NCBI GenBank assembly: GCA_965226285.1 | Contig: CBDDCQ010000006.1 | Coordinates: 1,116,001 to 1,180,000, forward strand | Source of the DNA: CBDDCQ01 sp965226285 | Lineage (GTDB): Bacteria > Bacteroidota > Bacteroidia > Flavobacteriales > Ichthyobacteriaceae | Length of the DNA: 64,000 bases | Direction of reading: 5' to 3' | Part shown: positions 33,834 through 43,873 of the stretch, in pieces | Layout: each line of letters begins with the position of its first letter | How positions within the stretch are numbered: position 1 is the first letter of the stretch | Translations under genes and position numbers: made by a program | The notes under the pieces: model-generated | The model's input: the letters and a program-made list of their open reading frames with translations, nothing else | The model's database searches: none | What the model was told of the DNA's origin: nothing

Positions 33834-36671
33834 ATGAATAGAGTCATCATACATAAGAATGTTATATTTTGTTTTATACTTTTGTTTTTTCTTTCATGTG
33901 CAAAGGTAGAAGAATCCGAAGGACCTTTTAAAGTTCATTTTGAGAGTAATGAAGGTTCTGAGGTGGTTGCTCAAAAAGTATTGAAAGGAGAGAAAGCTGT
34001 AGAGCCGAAAGAACCCACCAAAGCAAATAGTGTATTTGCAGGTTGGTATAAGGATAACAATATTTTTAAAGAAAAATTTGATTTTTCAAGCGAGTTGATT
34101 ACTGCGGATGTAACCCTCTATGCCAAATGGGATAGGAGAACGAGTAATCAACACTTGCTTCGTTTTGATAGCAACGGAGGTTCTGAGGTGGTTGCTCAAA
34201 AAGTATTGAAAGGAGAAAAGGCTGTAGAGCCGAAAGATCCCACCAAGGCAAATAATGTATTTGCAGGTTGGTACAAGGATAACAGTACTTTTAAAAACAA
34301 ATTCGATTTTTCAAGTGAGTTAATTAACGCAAATAAAACCCTCTATGCTAAATGGGATAGGAGGATAAGTACTAAATACTTGCTTCGTTTTGATAGCAAC
34401 GGAGGTTCTAAGGTGGTTGCGCAACAAATATCGAACGGAGAGAAGGCTGTAGAGCCGAAGGAACCCACCAAAGCAAATAGTGTTTTTTTAGGTTGGTATA
34501 AGGACAACGCTACTTTTAGAAACAACTTTGATTTTTCAAGGGAGCTCATTACTGCGGATATCACCCTCTATGCTAAATGGGAAAGGAGAATGAGTAATAA
34601 ACACTTGCTTAGCTTTAATAGCAACGGAGGTGCTAATGTGGTTGCACAACAAATATCGAACGGAGAGAAGGCTGTAGAGCCTAAGGATCCCACCAAAGCA
34701 AATAGTGTTTTTTTAGGTTGGTATAAGGATAACGCTACTTTTAAAAACAAATTTAATTTTTCAACGGAGTTCATTACTGCGGATATCACCCTCCATGCTA
34801 AGTGGGAAAGGAGAACGAGTAATCAACACTTGCTTAGCTTTGATAGCAACGGAGGTTCTAAGGTTGTGGCTCAAAAAGTATTGCACGCAGAGAAGGCTGT
34901 AGAGCCGAAGGAACCCACCAAGGTAAATAATGTATTTGCAGGTTGGTATAAGGATAACAGTACTTTTAACAATAAATTTGATTTTTCAAGGGAGCTGATT
35001 ACTGCAAATAGAACTCTCTATGCTAAGTGGGATAGGAGAGTGAGTAGTAAACACTTGCTTCGTTTTGATAGCAATGGAGGTTCTAATGTGGTTGCGCAAC
35101 AAATATCGCACAGAGAGAAGGCTATAGAGCCGAAGAATCCCACCAAAACAAATAGTGTATTTGCAGGTTGGTATAAGGATGACACTACTTTTAGAAGCAA
35201 ATTTGACTTTTCAAGTGAATTAATTACTGCGGATAGAACCCTCTATGCCAAGTGGGAGCCCAAACATCTGATTAGTTTTAATAGCAATGGAGGTTCTAGT
35301 GTTTCTTCGCTACGCGTATTGCACGGAGAGAAGGCTATAGAACCAAAGGATCCCACCAAAGCAAATAGTGTATTTGCAGGTTGGTATAAAGATGACAGTA
35401 CTTTTAACAACAAATTTGATTTTTCAAGTGAATTAATTACTGCGGATAGAACCCTCTATGCCAAGTGGGATCGCAAGGTGAATAGGCATTGGATCAATTT
35501 TGAAACCAATGGAGGTAGTGCCGTACTTGGTTATTATGTCAATAGTGGTAGTAAGTTGGTGGAACCTTCTCCTCCTACCAAGTCAAATAGTACATTTGTG
35601 GGTTGGTATGATAGCAATACAGACAGTGCTCGTAAATTTGATTTTGCCAACACTACGGTCAATGCAAATGCGACCATCTATGCTCAATATGCAACACACG
35701 ATATAGACAATGTAAAATTTGATATTCAGCAAGTAGCAGATTTTAATGATAACGCCACTGCTGCATACGCCTATATCAGTTTTAGAGATAGAACTACGAA
35801 TCCAGCGGTGGATAGCTATGAGGTGCATACTGCTTTTGAAGATGGAGTAGGCATCTATCCTACTAATTCTCTAAAAGGGTTTCAGATACACAACTCTAAT
35901 ACAAATAAGATTAGATTGAGCAACCTTAATCCTAATAATATGGGTTTGCCAATAGATAAACATAGATTTTATTTTGTAGTCATCGCTAAAAATGCACAGG
36001 GTAGGATTATAAAGGTATCTCGTAAAGATTATGTTTATCTTTTATTTTCACCTGCTACAAGTATTTTTAGTTTAAGTTTTATAGATCTTGCTTATACACA
36101 AGAGAAACCCTTATTTGTTATCACAGGTATCCAATCAACAATTATAATTAGGTGTCCAACTACTTTTTGGGGTGCGGGTATGGTTGGAGTACAGCCTGCA
36201 AATATGTATTATGGAGTTGCACTCTCTTATAATCATAGCGTTTATGATAATTTTGACCTTGCTTATAACACTGATAAAAGTAGAGTTCCACATACAGGAA
36301 AACAAGAGACTAAAAAACTTCTTATTTGTAATACACCAGGAGCAGAAAATTATATTTCAGTTCCATTCTCAGAATATACAGCTAATGCAGACGGAATTAC
36401 ATTCAAAGCATCTAGATCTTGGGTTTTCATTGCTTTGGGTGATGGAACAGAAACAACATTAAGGATTTCCCGAGACTGTACTCAAGAAAGGAAGACTTGT
36501 GAAGCATCAGGTGCAACAAATTGTTATACTAAAGAAGAACAATGTGAGAAAGACGTAAAAGCAAATATGGTAAATAAATTTTATTATAATGCTGTAAAAG
36601 CTAGAAGAAGTACTTCACATTTGACCAAAGACAATTTTAGGTTTAAGGTTTTGCTATTTCCTAACAAATAA
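33834..36671 (+). CDS. InlB-repeat surface lipoprotein, copy 1
   Basis: A 945-residue protein with signal and lipobox LFFLSC (Cys22). Eight tandem Listeria-Bacteroides (InlB B-type, Flg_new) repeats run from about residue 33 to 620. The first six are about 75 residues, with the pattern FxSNGGSxVVAQ...GEKAVEPK(D/E)PTKANSVFAGWYKD...KFDFSSELITA...LYAKW. The last is degenerate (WINFETNGGSAV...IYAQY). The C-terminal 325 residues are not recognised. They include a shared core (YAYISFRDRTTNPAVDSYEVHT) and a Cys-rich segment (CTQERKTCEASGATNCYTKEEQC). It is probably a surface adhesin or antigen. Copies 2 and 3 follow directly in tandem. Confidence 0.88.
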   Translation: MNRVIIHKNVIFCFILLFFLSCAKVEESEGPFKVHFESNEGSEVVAQKVLKGEKAVEPKEPTKANSVFAGWYKDNNIFKEKFDFSSELITADVTLYAKWDRRTSNQHLLRFDSNGGSEVVAQKVLKGEKAVEPKDPTKANNVFAGWYKDNSTFKNKFDFSSELINANKTLYAKWDRRISTKYLLRFDSNGGSKVVAQQISNGEKAVEPKEPTKANSVFLGWYKDNATFRNNFDFSRELITADITLYAKWERRMSNKHLLSFNSNGGANVVAQQISNGEKAVEPKDPTKANSVFLGWYKDNATFKNKFNFSTEFITADITLHAKWERRTSNQHLLSFDSNGGSKVVAQKVLHAEKAVEPKEPTKVNNVFAGWYKDNSTFNNKFDFSRELITANRTLYAKWDRRVSSKHLLRFDSNGGSNVVAQQISHREKAIEPKNPTKTNSVFAGWYKDDTTFRSKFDFSSELITADRTLYAKWEPKHLISFNSNGGSSVSSLRVLHGEKAIEPKDPTKANSVFAGWYKDDSTFNNKFDFSSELITADRTLYAKWDRKVNRHWINFETNGGSAVLGYYVNSGSKLVEPSPPTKSNSTFVGWYDSNTDSARKFDFANTTVNANATIYAQYATHDIDNVKFDIQQVADFNDNATAAYAYISFRDRTTNPAVDSYEVHTAFEDGVGIYPTNSLKGFQIHNSNTNKIRLSNLNPNNMGLPIDKHRFYFVVIAKNAQGRIIKVSRKDYVYLLFSPATSIFSLSFIDLAYTQEKPLFVITGIQSTIIIRCPTTFWGAGMVGVQPANMYYGVALSYNHSVYDNFDLAYNTDKSRVPHTGKQETKKLLICNTPGAENYISVPFSEYTANADGITFKASRSWVFIALGDGTETTLRISRDCTQERKTCEASGATNCYTKEEQCEKDVKANMVNKFYYNAVKARRSTSHLTKDNFRFKVLLFPNK

Positions 36672-37055
36672 CTTTTAGTCTTGGAGTAGGGAGTTTTTAA
36701 ATTATTTTCTCGGTGGAACTTGAAAATAACAAAAAACTTAGATTTAAAGAACTTAGCATGTTATATTATATAAATATTGATTTAAATACAAACTTTTTAA
36801 AGGTATCATAAGCCCTTCAGGGATTTTTAAATATAGATTTTATTTTTTTATCTATTTTAAAATTTTCCATAATTTTAAATATAACTTTAATTTATATTCT
36901 TTTTGCAAGTAATTAAGTGATTATATTGACACGTCAACATACTATATATTAAAAATTGCTTGTTTATAAAAATATAAGCATTATATTTGCTGCAAAATTA
37001 ATATTATATAGGAAATAAGGATATTTTTGTTTAAAGTTAATTACTTGAATTTGAT
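36672..37055. other. Intergenic region between InlB-repeat copies 1 and 2
   Basis: 384 bases. It starts with a short possible FISUMP relic (36,675-36,715) and then the array's terminator arm at 36,810-36,824. This is followed by about 40 bases that are the inverted copy of the rimM 3' end (TTTTATTTTTTTATCTATTT). The conserved promoter comes last. No gene. Confidence 0.7.
36960..36990 (+). promoter_or_regulatory. Promoter of the second InlB-repeat lipoprotein
   Basis: TTG (36,960-36,962), a 19-base spacer and TATATTTGC (36,982-36,990). It is an almost exact copy of the promoter at 33,766. Confidence 0.8.
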
Positions 37056-39788
37056 ATGAATAGAACCATTGGCATTACGAATGTTATATTTTGTTTTATA
37101 CTTTTGTTTTTTCTTTCATGTGCAAAGGTAGAAGAATCCGAAGTACCTTTTAAAGTTCATTTTGAGAGTAATGAAGGTTCTGAGGTGGTTGCTCAAGAAA
37201 TATTGAAAGGAAAGAAGGCTGTAGAGCCGAAAGATCCCACCAAAGCAAATAGTGTATTTGCAGGTTGGTATAAGGATAACAATATTTTTAAAGAAAAATT
37301 TGATTTTTCAAGTGAGTTCATTACTGCCGATGTAACCCTATATGCCAAGTGGGAAAGGAGAACGAGCAATCAACACTTGCTTCGTTTTGATAGCAACGGA
37401 GGTTCTGAGGTGGTTGCTCAAGAAATATTGAAAGGAAAGAAGGCTGTAGAGCCGAAAGATCCCACCAAGGCAAATAGTGTATTTGCAGGTTGGTACAAGG
37501 ATAACAGTACTTTTAAAAATAAATTCGATTTTTCAAGTGAGTTCATCACTGCAAATAAAACCCTCTATGCTAAGTGGGATAGGAGAATAAGTACTAAATA
37601 CTTGCTTCGTTTTGATAGCAACGGAGGTGCTAAGGTGGTTGCGCAACAAATATCGAACGGAGAGAAGGCTGTAGAGCCAAAGGAACCCACCAAAGCAAAT
37701 AGTGTTTTTTTAGGTTGGTATAAGGACAACGCTACTTTTAAAAACAACTTTGATTTTTCAACGGAGCTCATTACTGCGGATATCACCCTCTATGCTAAGT
37801 GGGAAAGGAGAATGAGTAATAAACACTTGCTTAGCTTTAATAGCAACGGAGGTGCTAATGTGGTTGCACAACAAATATCGAACGGAGAGAAGGCTGTAGA
37901 GCCAAAGGAGCCCATCAAAGCAAATAGTGTTTTTTTAGGTTGGTATAAGGATAACGCTACTTTTAAAAACAAATTTAATTTTTCAACGGAGTTCATTACT
38001 GCGGATATCACCCTCCATGCTAAATGGGAAAGGAGAACGAGTAATCAACACTTGCTTAGCTTTGATAGCAACGGAGGTTCTAAGGTTGTGGCTCAAAAAG
38101 TATTGCACGCAGAGAAGGCTGTAGAGCCGAAGGAACCCACCAAAACGAATAGTGTTTTTTTAGGTTGGTATAAGGATAACAGTACTTTTAACAATAAATT
38201 TGATTTTTCAAGTGAGCTGATTACCGCAAATAGAACCCTGTATGCTAAGTGGGAAAGGAGAGTGAGTAGTAAACACTTGCTTCGTTTTGATAGCAACGGA
38301 GGCTCTAATGTGATTGCGCAACAAATATCGCACAGAGAGAAGGCTATAGAACCAAAGGATCCCACCAAAACAAATAGTGTATTTGCAGGTTGGTATAAGG
38401 ATGACACTACTTTTAGAAGCAAATTTGACTTTTCAAGTGAATTAATTACTGCGGATAGAACCCTCTATGCCAAGTGGAAGCGCAAGCATCTGATTAGTTT
38501 TGATAGCCATGGAGGTTCTAGTGTTTCTTCGCTACGCGTATTACACGGAGAGAAGGCTATAGAGCCCAAGAATCCCACCAAAGCAAATAGTGTATTTGCA
38601 GGTTGGTATAAGGATGACACTACTTTTAGAAGCAAATTTGACTTTTCAAGTGAATTAATTACTGCGGATAGAACCCTCTATGCCAAGTGGGATCGCAAGG
38701 TGAATAGGCATTGGATCAATTTTGAAACCAATGGAGGTAGTGCCGTACGTGGCTATTATGTCAATAGTGGTAGTAAGTTGGTGGAACCCTATCCCCCTAC
38801 CAAGCGAAATAGTACATTTGTGGGTTGGTATGATAGCAATACAGACAGTGCTCGTGAATTTGATTTTGCCAACACTACGATCAATGCAAATACAACCATC
38901 TATGCTCAATATGCAACACACGATATAGATCAAGTAAAATTTGATTTTCAGCAAGTAGCAGATTTTAATGATGACAGTCAGTCTGCATACGCCTATATCA
39001 GTTTTAGGGATAGAACTACGAATCCAGCGGTGGATAGCTATGAGGTGCATACTGCTTTTGAAGATGGAGTAGGTGTGCATCCTACTAATTCTCTAAAAGG
39101 GTTTCAGATACACAAATCTAATACAAATAAGATTAGATTGAGCAACCTTAATCCTAAAAATATGGGTTTGTCAATAGATAAACATAGATTTTATTTTGTA
39201 GTCATCGCTAAAAATGCACAGGGTAGGATTATAAAGGTATCTCGTAAAGATTATGTTTATGTTGCAACTACATCTGGTGCAAGTATTTTAAGTTTAACTT
39301 TTTTAGATCTTGCCTATACACAAGAGAGACCCTTATTTGTTATCGCAACTATACAATCAACAGTTATAATTAGGTGTCCAAATACTTCTTGGCATGCGGG
39401 TAGGGATGGAGTACAGCCTGCAAGTATGTATTATGGAGTTGCAATGTCTTATAATCATAGCGTTTATGATAATTTTGACCTTGCTTATAACACTGATAAA
39501 AGTAGAGTTCCACATACAGGAAAACAAAGAACTAGAAAACTTCTTACTTGTAATACACCAGGAAACCAAAATTATGAATCAATTCAATTTGCACAACATG
39601 CAGCTGATCCAGCGGCACTTAGATTCAAAGCATTTAGATCTTGGGTTTTCATTGCTTTGGGTGATGGAACAGAAATAACATTAAACCTTTCCCCAGATAC
39701 ATTTGATTATAATACTGTAATAGCTAGAAAAAGTGCTTCACATTTGACCAGAGAAAATTTTAGGTTTAAGGTTTTGATAGTAAATTAA
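37056..39788 (+). CDS. InlB-repeat surface lipoprotein, copy 2
   Basis: A 910-residue paralogue of the genes at 33,834 and 40,067. It has the same lipoprotein signal (FFLSCAKVEES) and eight InlB-type repeats, many identical to the matching repeats of the neighbours. The C-terminal region shares the framework (YAYISFRDRTTNPAVDSYEV, SYNHSVYDNFDLAYNTDKSR) but lacks about 35 residues that hold the Cys-rich segment of copies 1 and 3. It goes straight from LNLSPDTFDYN to IARKSASHLTRENFRFKV. The pattern points to gene conversion over the repeats with divergence in the tail. The role is inferred to be surface adhesion or antigenic. Confidence 0.88.
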   Translation: MNRTIGITNVIFCFILLFFLSCAKVEESEVPFKVHFESNEGSEVVAQEILKGKKAVEPKDPTKANSVFAGWYKDNNIFKEKFDFSSEFITADVTLYAKWERRTSNQHLLRFDSNGGSEVVAQEILKGKKAVEPKDPTKANSVFAGWYKDNSTFKNKFDFSSEFITANKTLYAKWDRRISTKYLLRFDSNGGAKVVAQQISNGEKAVEPKEPTKANSVFLGWYKDNATFKNNFDFSTELITADITLYAKWERRMSNKHLLSFNSNGGANVVAQQISNGEKAVEPKEPIKANSVFLGWYKDNATFKNKFNFSTEFITADITLHAKWERRTSNQHLLSFDSNGGSKVVAQKVLHAEKAVEPKEPTKTNSVFLGWYKDNSTFNNKFDFSSELITANRTLYAKWERRVSSKHLLRFDSNGGSNVIAQQISHREKAIEPKDPTKTNSVFAGWYKDDTTFRSKFDFSSELITADRTLYAKWKRKHLISFDSHGGSSVSSLRVLHGEKAIEPKNPTKANSVFAGWYKDDTTFRSKFDFSSELITADRTLYAKWDRKVNRHWINFETNGGSAVRGYYVNSGSKLVEPYPPTKRNSTFVGWYDSNTDSAREFDFANTTINANTTIYAQYATHDIDQVKFDFQQVADFNDDSQSAYAYISFRDRTTNPAVDSYEVHTAFEDGVGVHPTNSLKGFQIHKSNTNKIRLSNLNPKNMGLSIDKHRFYFVVIAKNAQGRIIKVSRKDYVYVATTSGASILSLTFLDLAYTQERPLFVIATIQSTVIIRCPNTSWHAGRDGVQPASMYYGVAMSYNHSVYDNFDLAYNTDKSRVPHTGKQRTRKLLTCNTPGNQNYESIQFAQHAADPAALRFKAFRSWVFIALGDGTEITLNLSPDTFDYNTVIARKSASHLTRENFRFKVLIVN

Positions 39789-39819
39789 ATATTGATTACA
39801 AACCTTTTAAAGGTATCAT

Positions 39820-39834
39820 AAGCCCTTCAGGGGT
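39820..39834 (+). repeat. Third copy of the rimM-type terminator arm
   Basis: AAGCCCTTCAGGGGT is followed by TTTTAAATATAGAATTTTATT, the inverse of the rimM 3' end. It marks the boundary of array units 2 and 3. Confidence 0.7.
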
Positions 39835-39969
39835 TTTTAAATATAGAATTTTATTTTTTTATCTTTTTTAAAATTTTCCATAATTAAACATAACTTTAAT
39901 TTATATTCTTTTTGCAAGTAGTTAAGTGATTATATTGACACCTCAACATAATATATATTAAAAATTCCT

Positions 39970-40000
39970 TGTTTATAAAAATATAAGCATTATATTTGCT
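39970..40000 (+). promoter_or_regulatory. Promoter of the third InlB-repeat lipoprotein
   Basis: TTG (39,970-39,972), a 19-base spacer and TATATTTGC (39,992-40,000), conserved with the other two array promoters. Confidence 0.8.
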
Positions 40001-40066
40001 GGAAATTAATATTACATAGGAAATAAGGATACTTTCGTTTAAGTTAATTAATTATTTGAATTTGAT

Positions 40067-42925
40067 ATGAATAGAGCCATCGGCATTACGAATGTTATAT
40101 TTTGTTTTATACTTTTGTTTTTTCTTTCATGTGCAAAGGTAGAAGAAGAAGAAGGACCTTTTAAAGTCAGTTTTGAGAGTAATGAAGGTTCTGAGGTGGT
40201 TGCTCAAGAAATATTGAAAGGAAAGAAGGCTGTAGAGCCAAAGGAACCCACCAAAGCAAATAGTGTATTTGCAGGTTGGTATAAGGATAACAATATTTTT
40301 AAAGAAAAATTTGATTTTTCAAGCGAGTTCATTACTGCGGATGTAATCCTCTATGCTAAGTGGGAAAGGAGAACGAGTAATCAACACTTGCTTCGTTTTG
40401 ATAGCAACGGAGGTTCTGAGGTGGTTGCTCAAAAAGTATTGAAAGGAGAAAAGGCTGTAGAGCCGAAAGATCCCACCAAGGCAAATAATGTATTTGCAGG
40501 TTGGTATAAGGATAACAGTACTTTTAAAAACAAATTTGATTTTTCAAGTGAGCTCATCACTGCAAATAAAACCCTCTATGCTAAGTGGGATAGGAGAATA
40601 AGTACTAAATACTTGCTTCGTTTTGATAGCAACGGAGGTGCTAAGGTGGTTGCGCAACAAATATCGAACGGAGAGAAGGCTGTAGAGCCAAAGGAACCCA
40701 CCAAAGCAAATAGTGTTTTTTTAGGTTGGTATAAGGACAACGCTACTTTTAAAAACAACTTTGATTTTTCAACGGAGCTCATTACTGCGGATATCACCCT
40801 CTATGCTAAGTGGGAAAGGAGAATGAGTAATAAACACTTGCTTAGCTTTAATAGCAACGGAGGTGCTAATGTGGTTGCACAACAAATATCGAACGGAGAG
40901 AAGGCTGTAGAGCCTAAGGATCCCACCAAAGCAAATAGTGTTTTTTTAGGTTGGTATAAGGATAACGCTACTTTTAAAAACAAATTTAATTTTTCAACGG
41001 AGTTCATTACTGCGGATATCACCCTCCATGCTAAGTGGGAAAGGAGAACGAGTAATCAACACTTGCTTAGCTTTGATAGCAACGGAGGTTCTAAGGTTGT
41101 GGCTCAAAAAGTATTGCACGCAGAGAAGGCTGTAGAGCCGAAGGAACCCACCAAGGTAAATAATGTATTTGCAGGTTGGTATAAGGATAACAGTACTTTT
41201 AACAATAAATTTGATTTTTCAAGGGAGCTGATTACCGCAAATAGAACCCTGTATGCTAAATGGGAAAGGAGAGTGAGTAGTAAACACTTGCTTCGTTTTG
41301 ATAGCAATGGAGGCTCTAATGTGATTGCGCAACAAATATCGCACAGAGAGAAGGCTATAGAACCAAAGGATCCCACCAAAACAAATAGTGTATTTGCAGG
41401 TTGGTATAAGGATGACACTACTTTTAACAATAGATTTGATTTTTCAAGTGAGTTAATTACTGCGGATAGAGCCCTCTATGCCAAGTGGAAGCGCAAACAC
41501 CTGATTAGTTTTGATAGCCATGGAGGTTCTAGTGTTTCTTCGCTACGGGTATTGCACGGAGAGAAGGCTGTAGAACCAAAGAATCCCACCAAAGCAAATA
41601 GTGTATTTGCAGGTTGGTATAAGGATGACACTACTTTTAGAAGCAAATTTGACTTTTCAAGTGAATTAATTACTGGGGATATCATCCTCTATGCCAAGTG
41701 GGATCGCAAGGTGAATAGGCATTGGATCAATTTTGAAACCAATGGAGGTAGTGCCGTACGTGGCTATTATGTCAATAGTGGTAGTAGGTTAGTGAAACCT
41801 TTTCCCCCTACCAAGCGAAATAGTACATTTGTGGGTTGGTATGATAGCAATACAGACAGTGCTCGTAAATTTGATTTTGCCAACACTACGGTCAATGCAA
41901 ATACAACCATCTATGCTCAATATGCAACACACGATATAGACAATGTAAAATTTGATATTCAGCAAGTAGCAGATTTTAATGATGACACTGATTCTGCATA
42001 CGCCTATATTGGTTTTAGGGATAGAACTACGAATCCAGCAGTGGATAGCTATGAGGTGCATACTGCTTTTGAAGACGGAGTAGGTATGTATCCTACTACT
42101 TCTCTAAAAGGGTTTCAGATACACGACTCTAAGACAAATAAGATTAGATTGAAAAAACTTATTCCTGTGAGGATGGGTTTGCCAATAGATAAATATAGAT
42201 TTTATTTTGTAGTCATCGCTAAAAATGCACATGGTAGGATTATAAAGGTATCTCGTAAAGATTATGTTTATGTTGCAACTACAAGTGGTCCAAGTATTAT
42301 CAGTTTAAGTTTTATAGATCTTGCCTATACACAAGAGAGACCCTTATTTGTTATCGCAGATTTGCAAGCAACAATTAAAATGAGGTGTCCAGATCCTTCT
42401 TGGGAGGCGGGTGCGGTTGGAGTACAGCCTGACAATAGGTATTTTGGAATTGCATACTCTTATAATCATAGGGTTTATGATAATTTTGACCTTGCTTATA
42501 ATACCGATAAAAATAGAGTGTTACATACTACACGAATGCAAAAAAGTAGAAAAGTTCTTATTTGTAACAAAGGTGGCGGCGCCCCAGATCATTATTCACT
42601 TCAAATCGCAGCTCATTCAGGTAATCCAGATGGATTGATATTCAAAAGATTTAGATCTTGGGTTTTCATTGCTTTGGGTAATGGAACAGAAGCAGGATTA
42701 AAAATTTCCCGAGACTGTGATAAAGAAAGGAAGGATTGTGAAAAATTAGGTTCAAGTTCAGCAAATTGTAGTACTCAAAAAGAACAATGTGAGAAAGACG
42801 TAAAAGCAAATATGACAAATAAATTTGATTATAATGCTGTAAAAGCTAGAAGAAGTACTTCACATTTGACCAAAGACAATTTTAGGTTTAAGGTTTTGAC
42901 ACTATTTTATCCCCCTAAGAGTTAA
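40067..42925 (+). CDS. InlB-repeat surface lipoprotein, copy 3
   Basis: A 952-residue paralogue with the lipobox FFLSC and the same eight-repeat arrangement. Its repeats mix variants seen in copies 1 and 2; for example the fifth repeat matches copy 1 (EPTKVNNVFAGWYKD) while the first matches copy 2 (QEILKGKKAVEPK). The tail is the most divergent (SWEAGAVGVQPDNRYFGIAYSYNHRVYDNF, NKGGGAPDHYSLQIAAHSG). It has a Cys-rich segment like copy 1 (CDKERKDCEKLG...CSTQKEQCEKD). It ends the array; no fourth copy follows. Expected location is the outer surface. Confidence 0.88.
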   Translation: MNRAIGITNVIFCFILLFFLSCAKVEEEEGPFKVSFESNEGSEVVAQEILKGKKAVEPKEPTKANSVFAGWYKDNNIFKEKFDFSSEFITADVILYAKWERRTSNQHLLRFDSNGGSEVVAQKVLKGEKAVEPKDPTKANNVFAGWYKDNSTFKNKFDFSSELITANKTLYAKWDRRISTKYLLRFDSNGGAKVVAQQISNGEKAVEPKEPTKANSVFLGWYKDNATFKNNFDFSTELITADITLYAKWERRMSNKHLLSFNSNGGANVVAQQISNGEKAVEPKDPTKANSVFLGWYKDNATFKNKFNFSTEFITADITLHAKWERRTSNQHLLSFDSNGGSKVVAQKVLHAEKAVEPKEPTKVNNVFAGWYKDNSTFNNKFDFSRELITANRTLYAKWERRVSSKHLLRFDSNGGSNVIAQQISHREKAIEPKDPTKTNSVFAGWYKDDTTFNNRFDFSSELITADRALYAKWKRKHLISFDSHGGSSVSSLRVLHGEKAVEPKNPTKANSVFAGWYKDDTTFRSKFDFSSELITGDIILYAKWDRKVNRHWINFETNGGSAVRGYYVNSGSRLVKPFPPTKRNSTFVGWYDSNTDSARKFDFANTTVNANTTIYAQYATHDIDNVKFDIQQVADFNDDTDSAYAYIGFRDRTTNPAVDSYEVHTAFEDGVGMYPTTSLKGFQIHDSKTNKIRLKKLIPVRMGLPIDKYRFYFVVIAKNAHGRIIKVSRKDYVYVATTSGPSIISLSFIDLAYTQERPLFVIADLQATIKMRCPDPSWEAGAVGVQPDNRYFGIAYSYNHRVYDNFDLAYNTDKNRVLHTTRMQKSRKVLICNKGGGAPDHYSLQIAAHSGNPDGLIFKRFRSWVFIALGNGTEAGLKISRDCDKERKDCEKLGSSSANCSTQKEQCEKDVKANMTNKFDYNAVKARRSTSHLTKDNFRFKVLTLFYPPKS

Positions 42926-43164
42926 ATATCTTACATTATATCCTTAATTATTCGTTTCGAATACTTTGCATAGATACCATTTTGAAAGCAATTTACAACT
43001 AAAGACAGATCACTTTTATTTATTCCCATGCAATATACTTTTTAGAAAGTATCAAAACTTTAATAAAAGGATAAAGTATTTTATAGTACAATTTAAATCT
43101 ATATTTTTTCTATTTAAAATACTAAAGGCTAATTTTTATCCATTTTTTGACATATCATAAATAA

Positions 43165-43824
43165 TTATCCCTTATTTCCCTTAGCGTAATCTTTTAGAAA
43201 TTTCTCTAGACCAATATCTGTAAGGGGATGATTGAGTAACCCAATCATCACAGATAAAGGGCCCGTCATCACGTCAGCACCTATTTGGGCACATTGTATC
43301 ACATGAGTAGTATTGCGTACTGATGCAGCCAATATTTGAGTCTGAAAACCATAGTTGTCATAAATATTTCTTATTTCTTTGATAAGCCCTACTCCATCAG
43401 TACATATATCGTCTAACCTACCTATAAATGGCGATACAAATGTAGCTCCTGCTTTGGCTGCTAAGAGGGCTTGCCCGGCAGAAAAAACTAATGTACAATT
43501 TGTTTTAATTCCCTGGTCATAAAGGTATCTTATGGCTTTTATCCCATCTTTTGTCATGGGAATTTTTACTACTATTTGTGGATGTAATTTAGCTAATCTT
43601 TCCCCCTCTTTCTTCATATTTTTAAAGTCAGTAGCAATCACCTCTGCACTCACCTGACCATCTACTAAATTGCATATATCTATATAATGTTGAAGAATGT
43701 TCTCTTCCCCTGTAATTCCTTCCTTTGCCATAAGAGATGGGTTTGTAGTTACACCATCTAACACTCCTAAATCCTGTGCTTCTTTTATCTGCGCTAAGTT
43801 AGCTGTATCTATAAAAAATTTCAT
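43165..43824 (-). CDS. Transaldolase, small fructose-6-phosphate aldolase-like type
   Basis: A 219-residue enzyme of the TalC/FSA branch, acting in the non-oxidative pentose phosphate pathway. The N-terminus is MKFFIDTANLAQIKEAQDLGVLDGVTTNPSL. The Schiff-base lysine is in VVKIPMTKDGIKA, followed by TNCTLVFSAGQALLAAKAGA. Length is normal for the short family. The gene ends the leftward pair guaA-tal, with 49 bases between them. Confidence 0.93.
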   Translation of the reverse strand: MKFFIDTANLAQIKEAQDLGVLDGVTTNPSLMAKEGITGEENILQHYIDICNLVDGQVSAEVIATDFKNMKKEGERLAKLHPQIVVKIPMTKDGIKAIRYLYDQGIKTNCTLVFSAGQALLAAKAGATFVSPFIGRLDDICTDGVGLIKEIRNIYDNYGFQTQILAASVRNTTHVIQCAQIGADVMTGPLSVMIGLLNHPLTDIGLEKFLKDYAKGNKG

Positions 43825-43873
43825 ATTTATATTATTTAAGTTAAATATTATCTTTATATTAAAAAATCAAAGT

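Larger units (their letters stand above)
33640..42925 (+). repeat. Three-copy tandem array of about 3 kb units
   Basis: Each unit holds the terminator half-palindrome (GGTATCATAAGCCCTTCAGG), a conserved leader with ATTGACACxTCAACATA, the TTG-19-TATATTTGC promoter and one InlB-repeat lipoprotein gene. Units run about 33,640-36,790, 36,790-39,800 and 39,800-42,925. The nucleotide identity between units is very high through the repeats and lower in the gene 3' ends. Confidence 0.9.

Noticed and set aside
34343..38422. Several similar minus-strand frames of about 73 codons across the InlB-repeat genes
   Set aside because: They are exact antisense shadows of the 225-bp coding repeats, so they recur only because the repeats do; no start signals or independent support.
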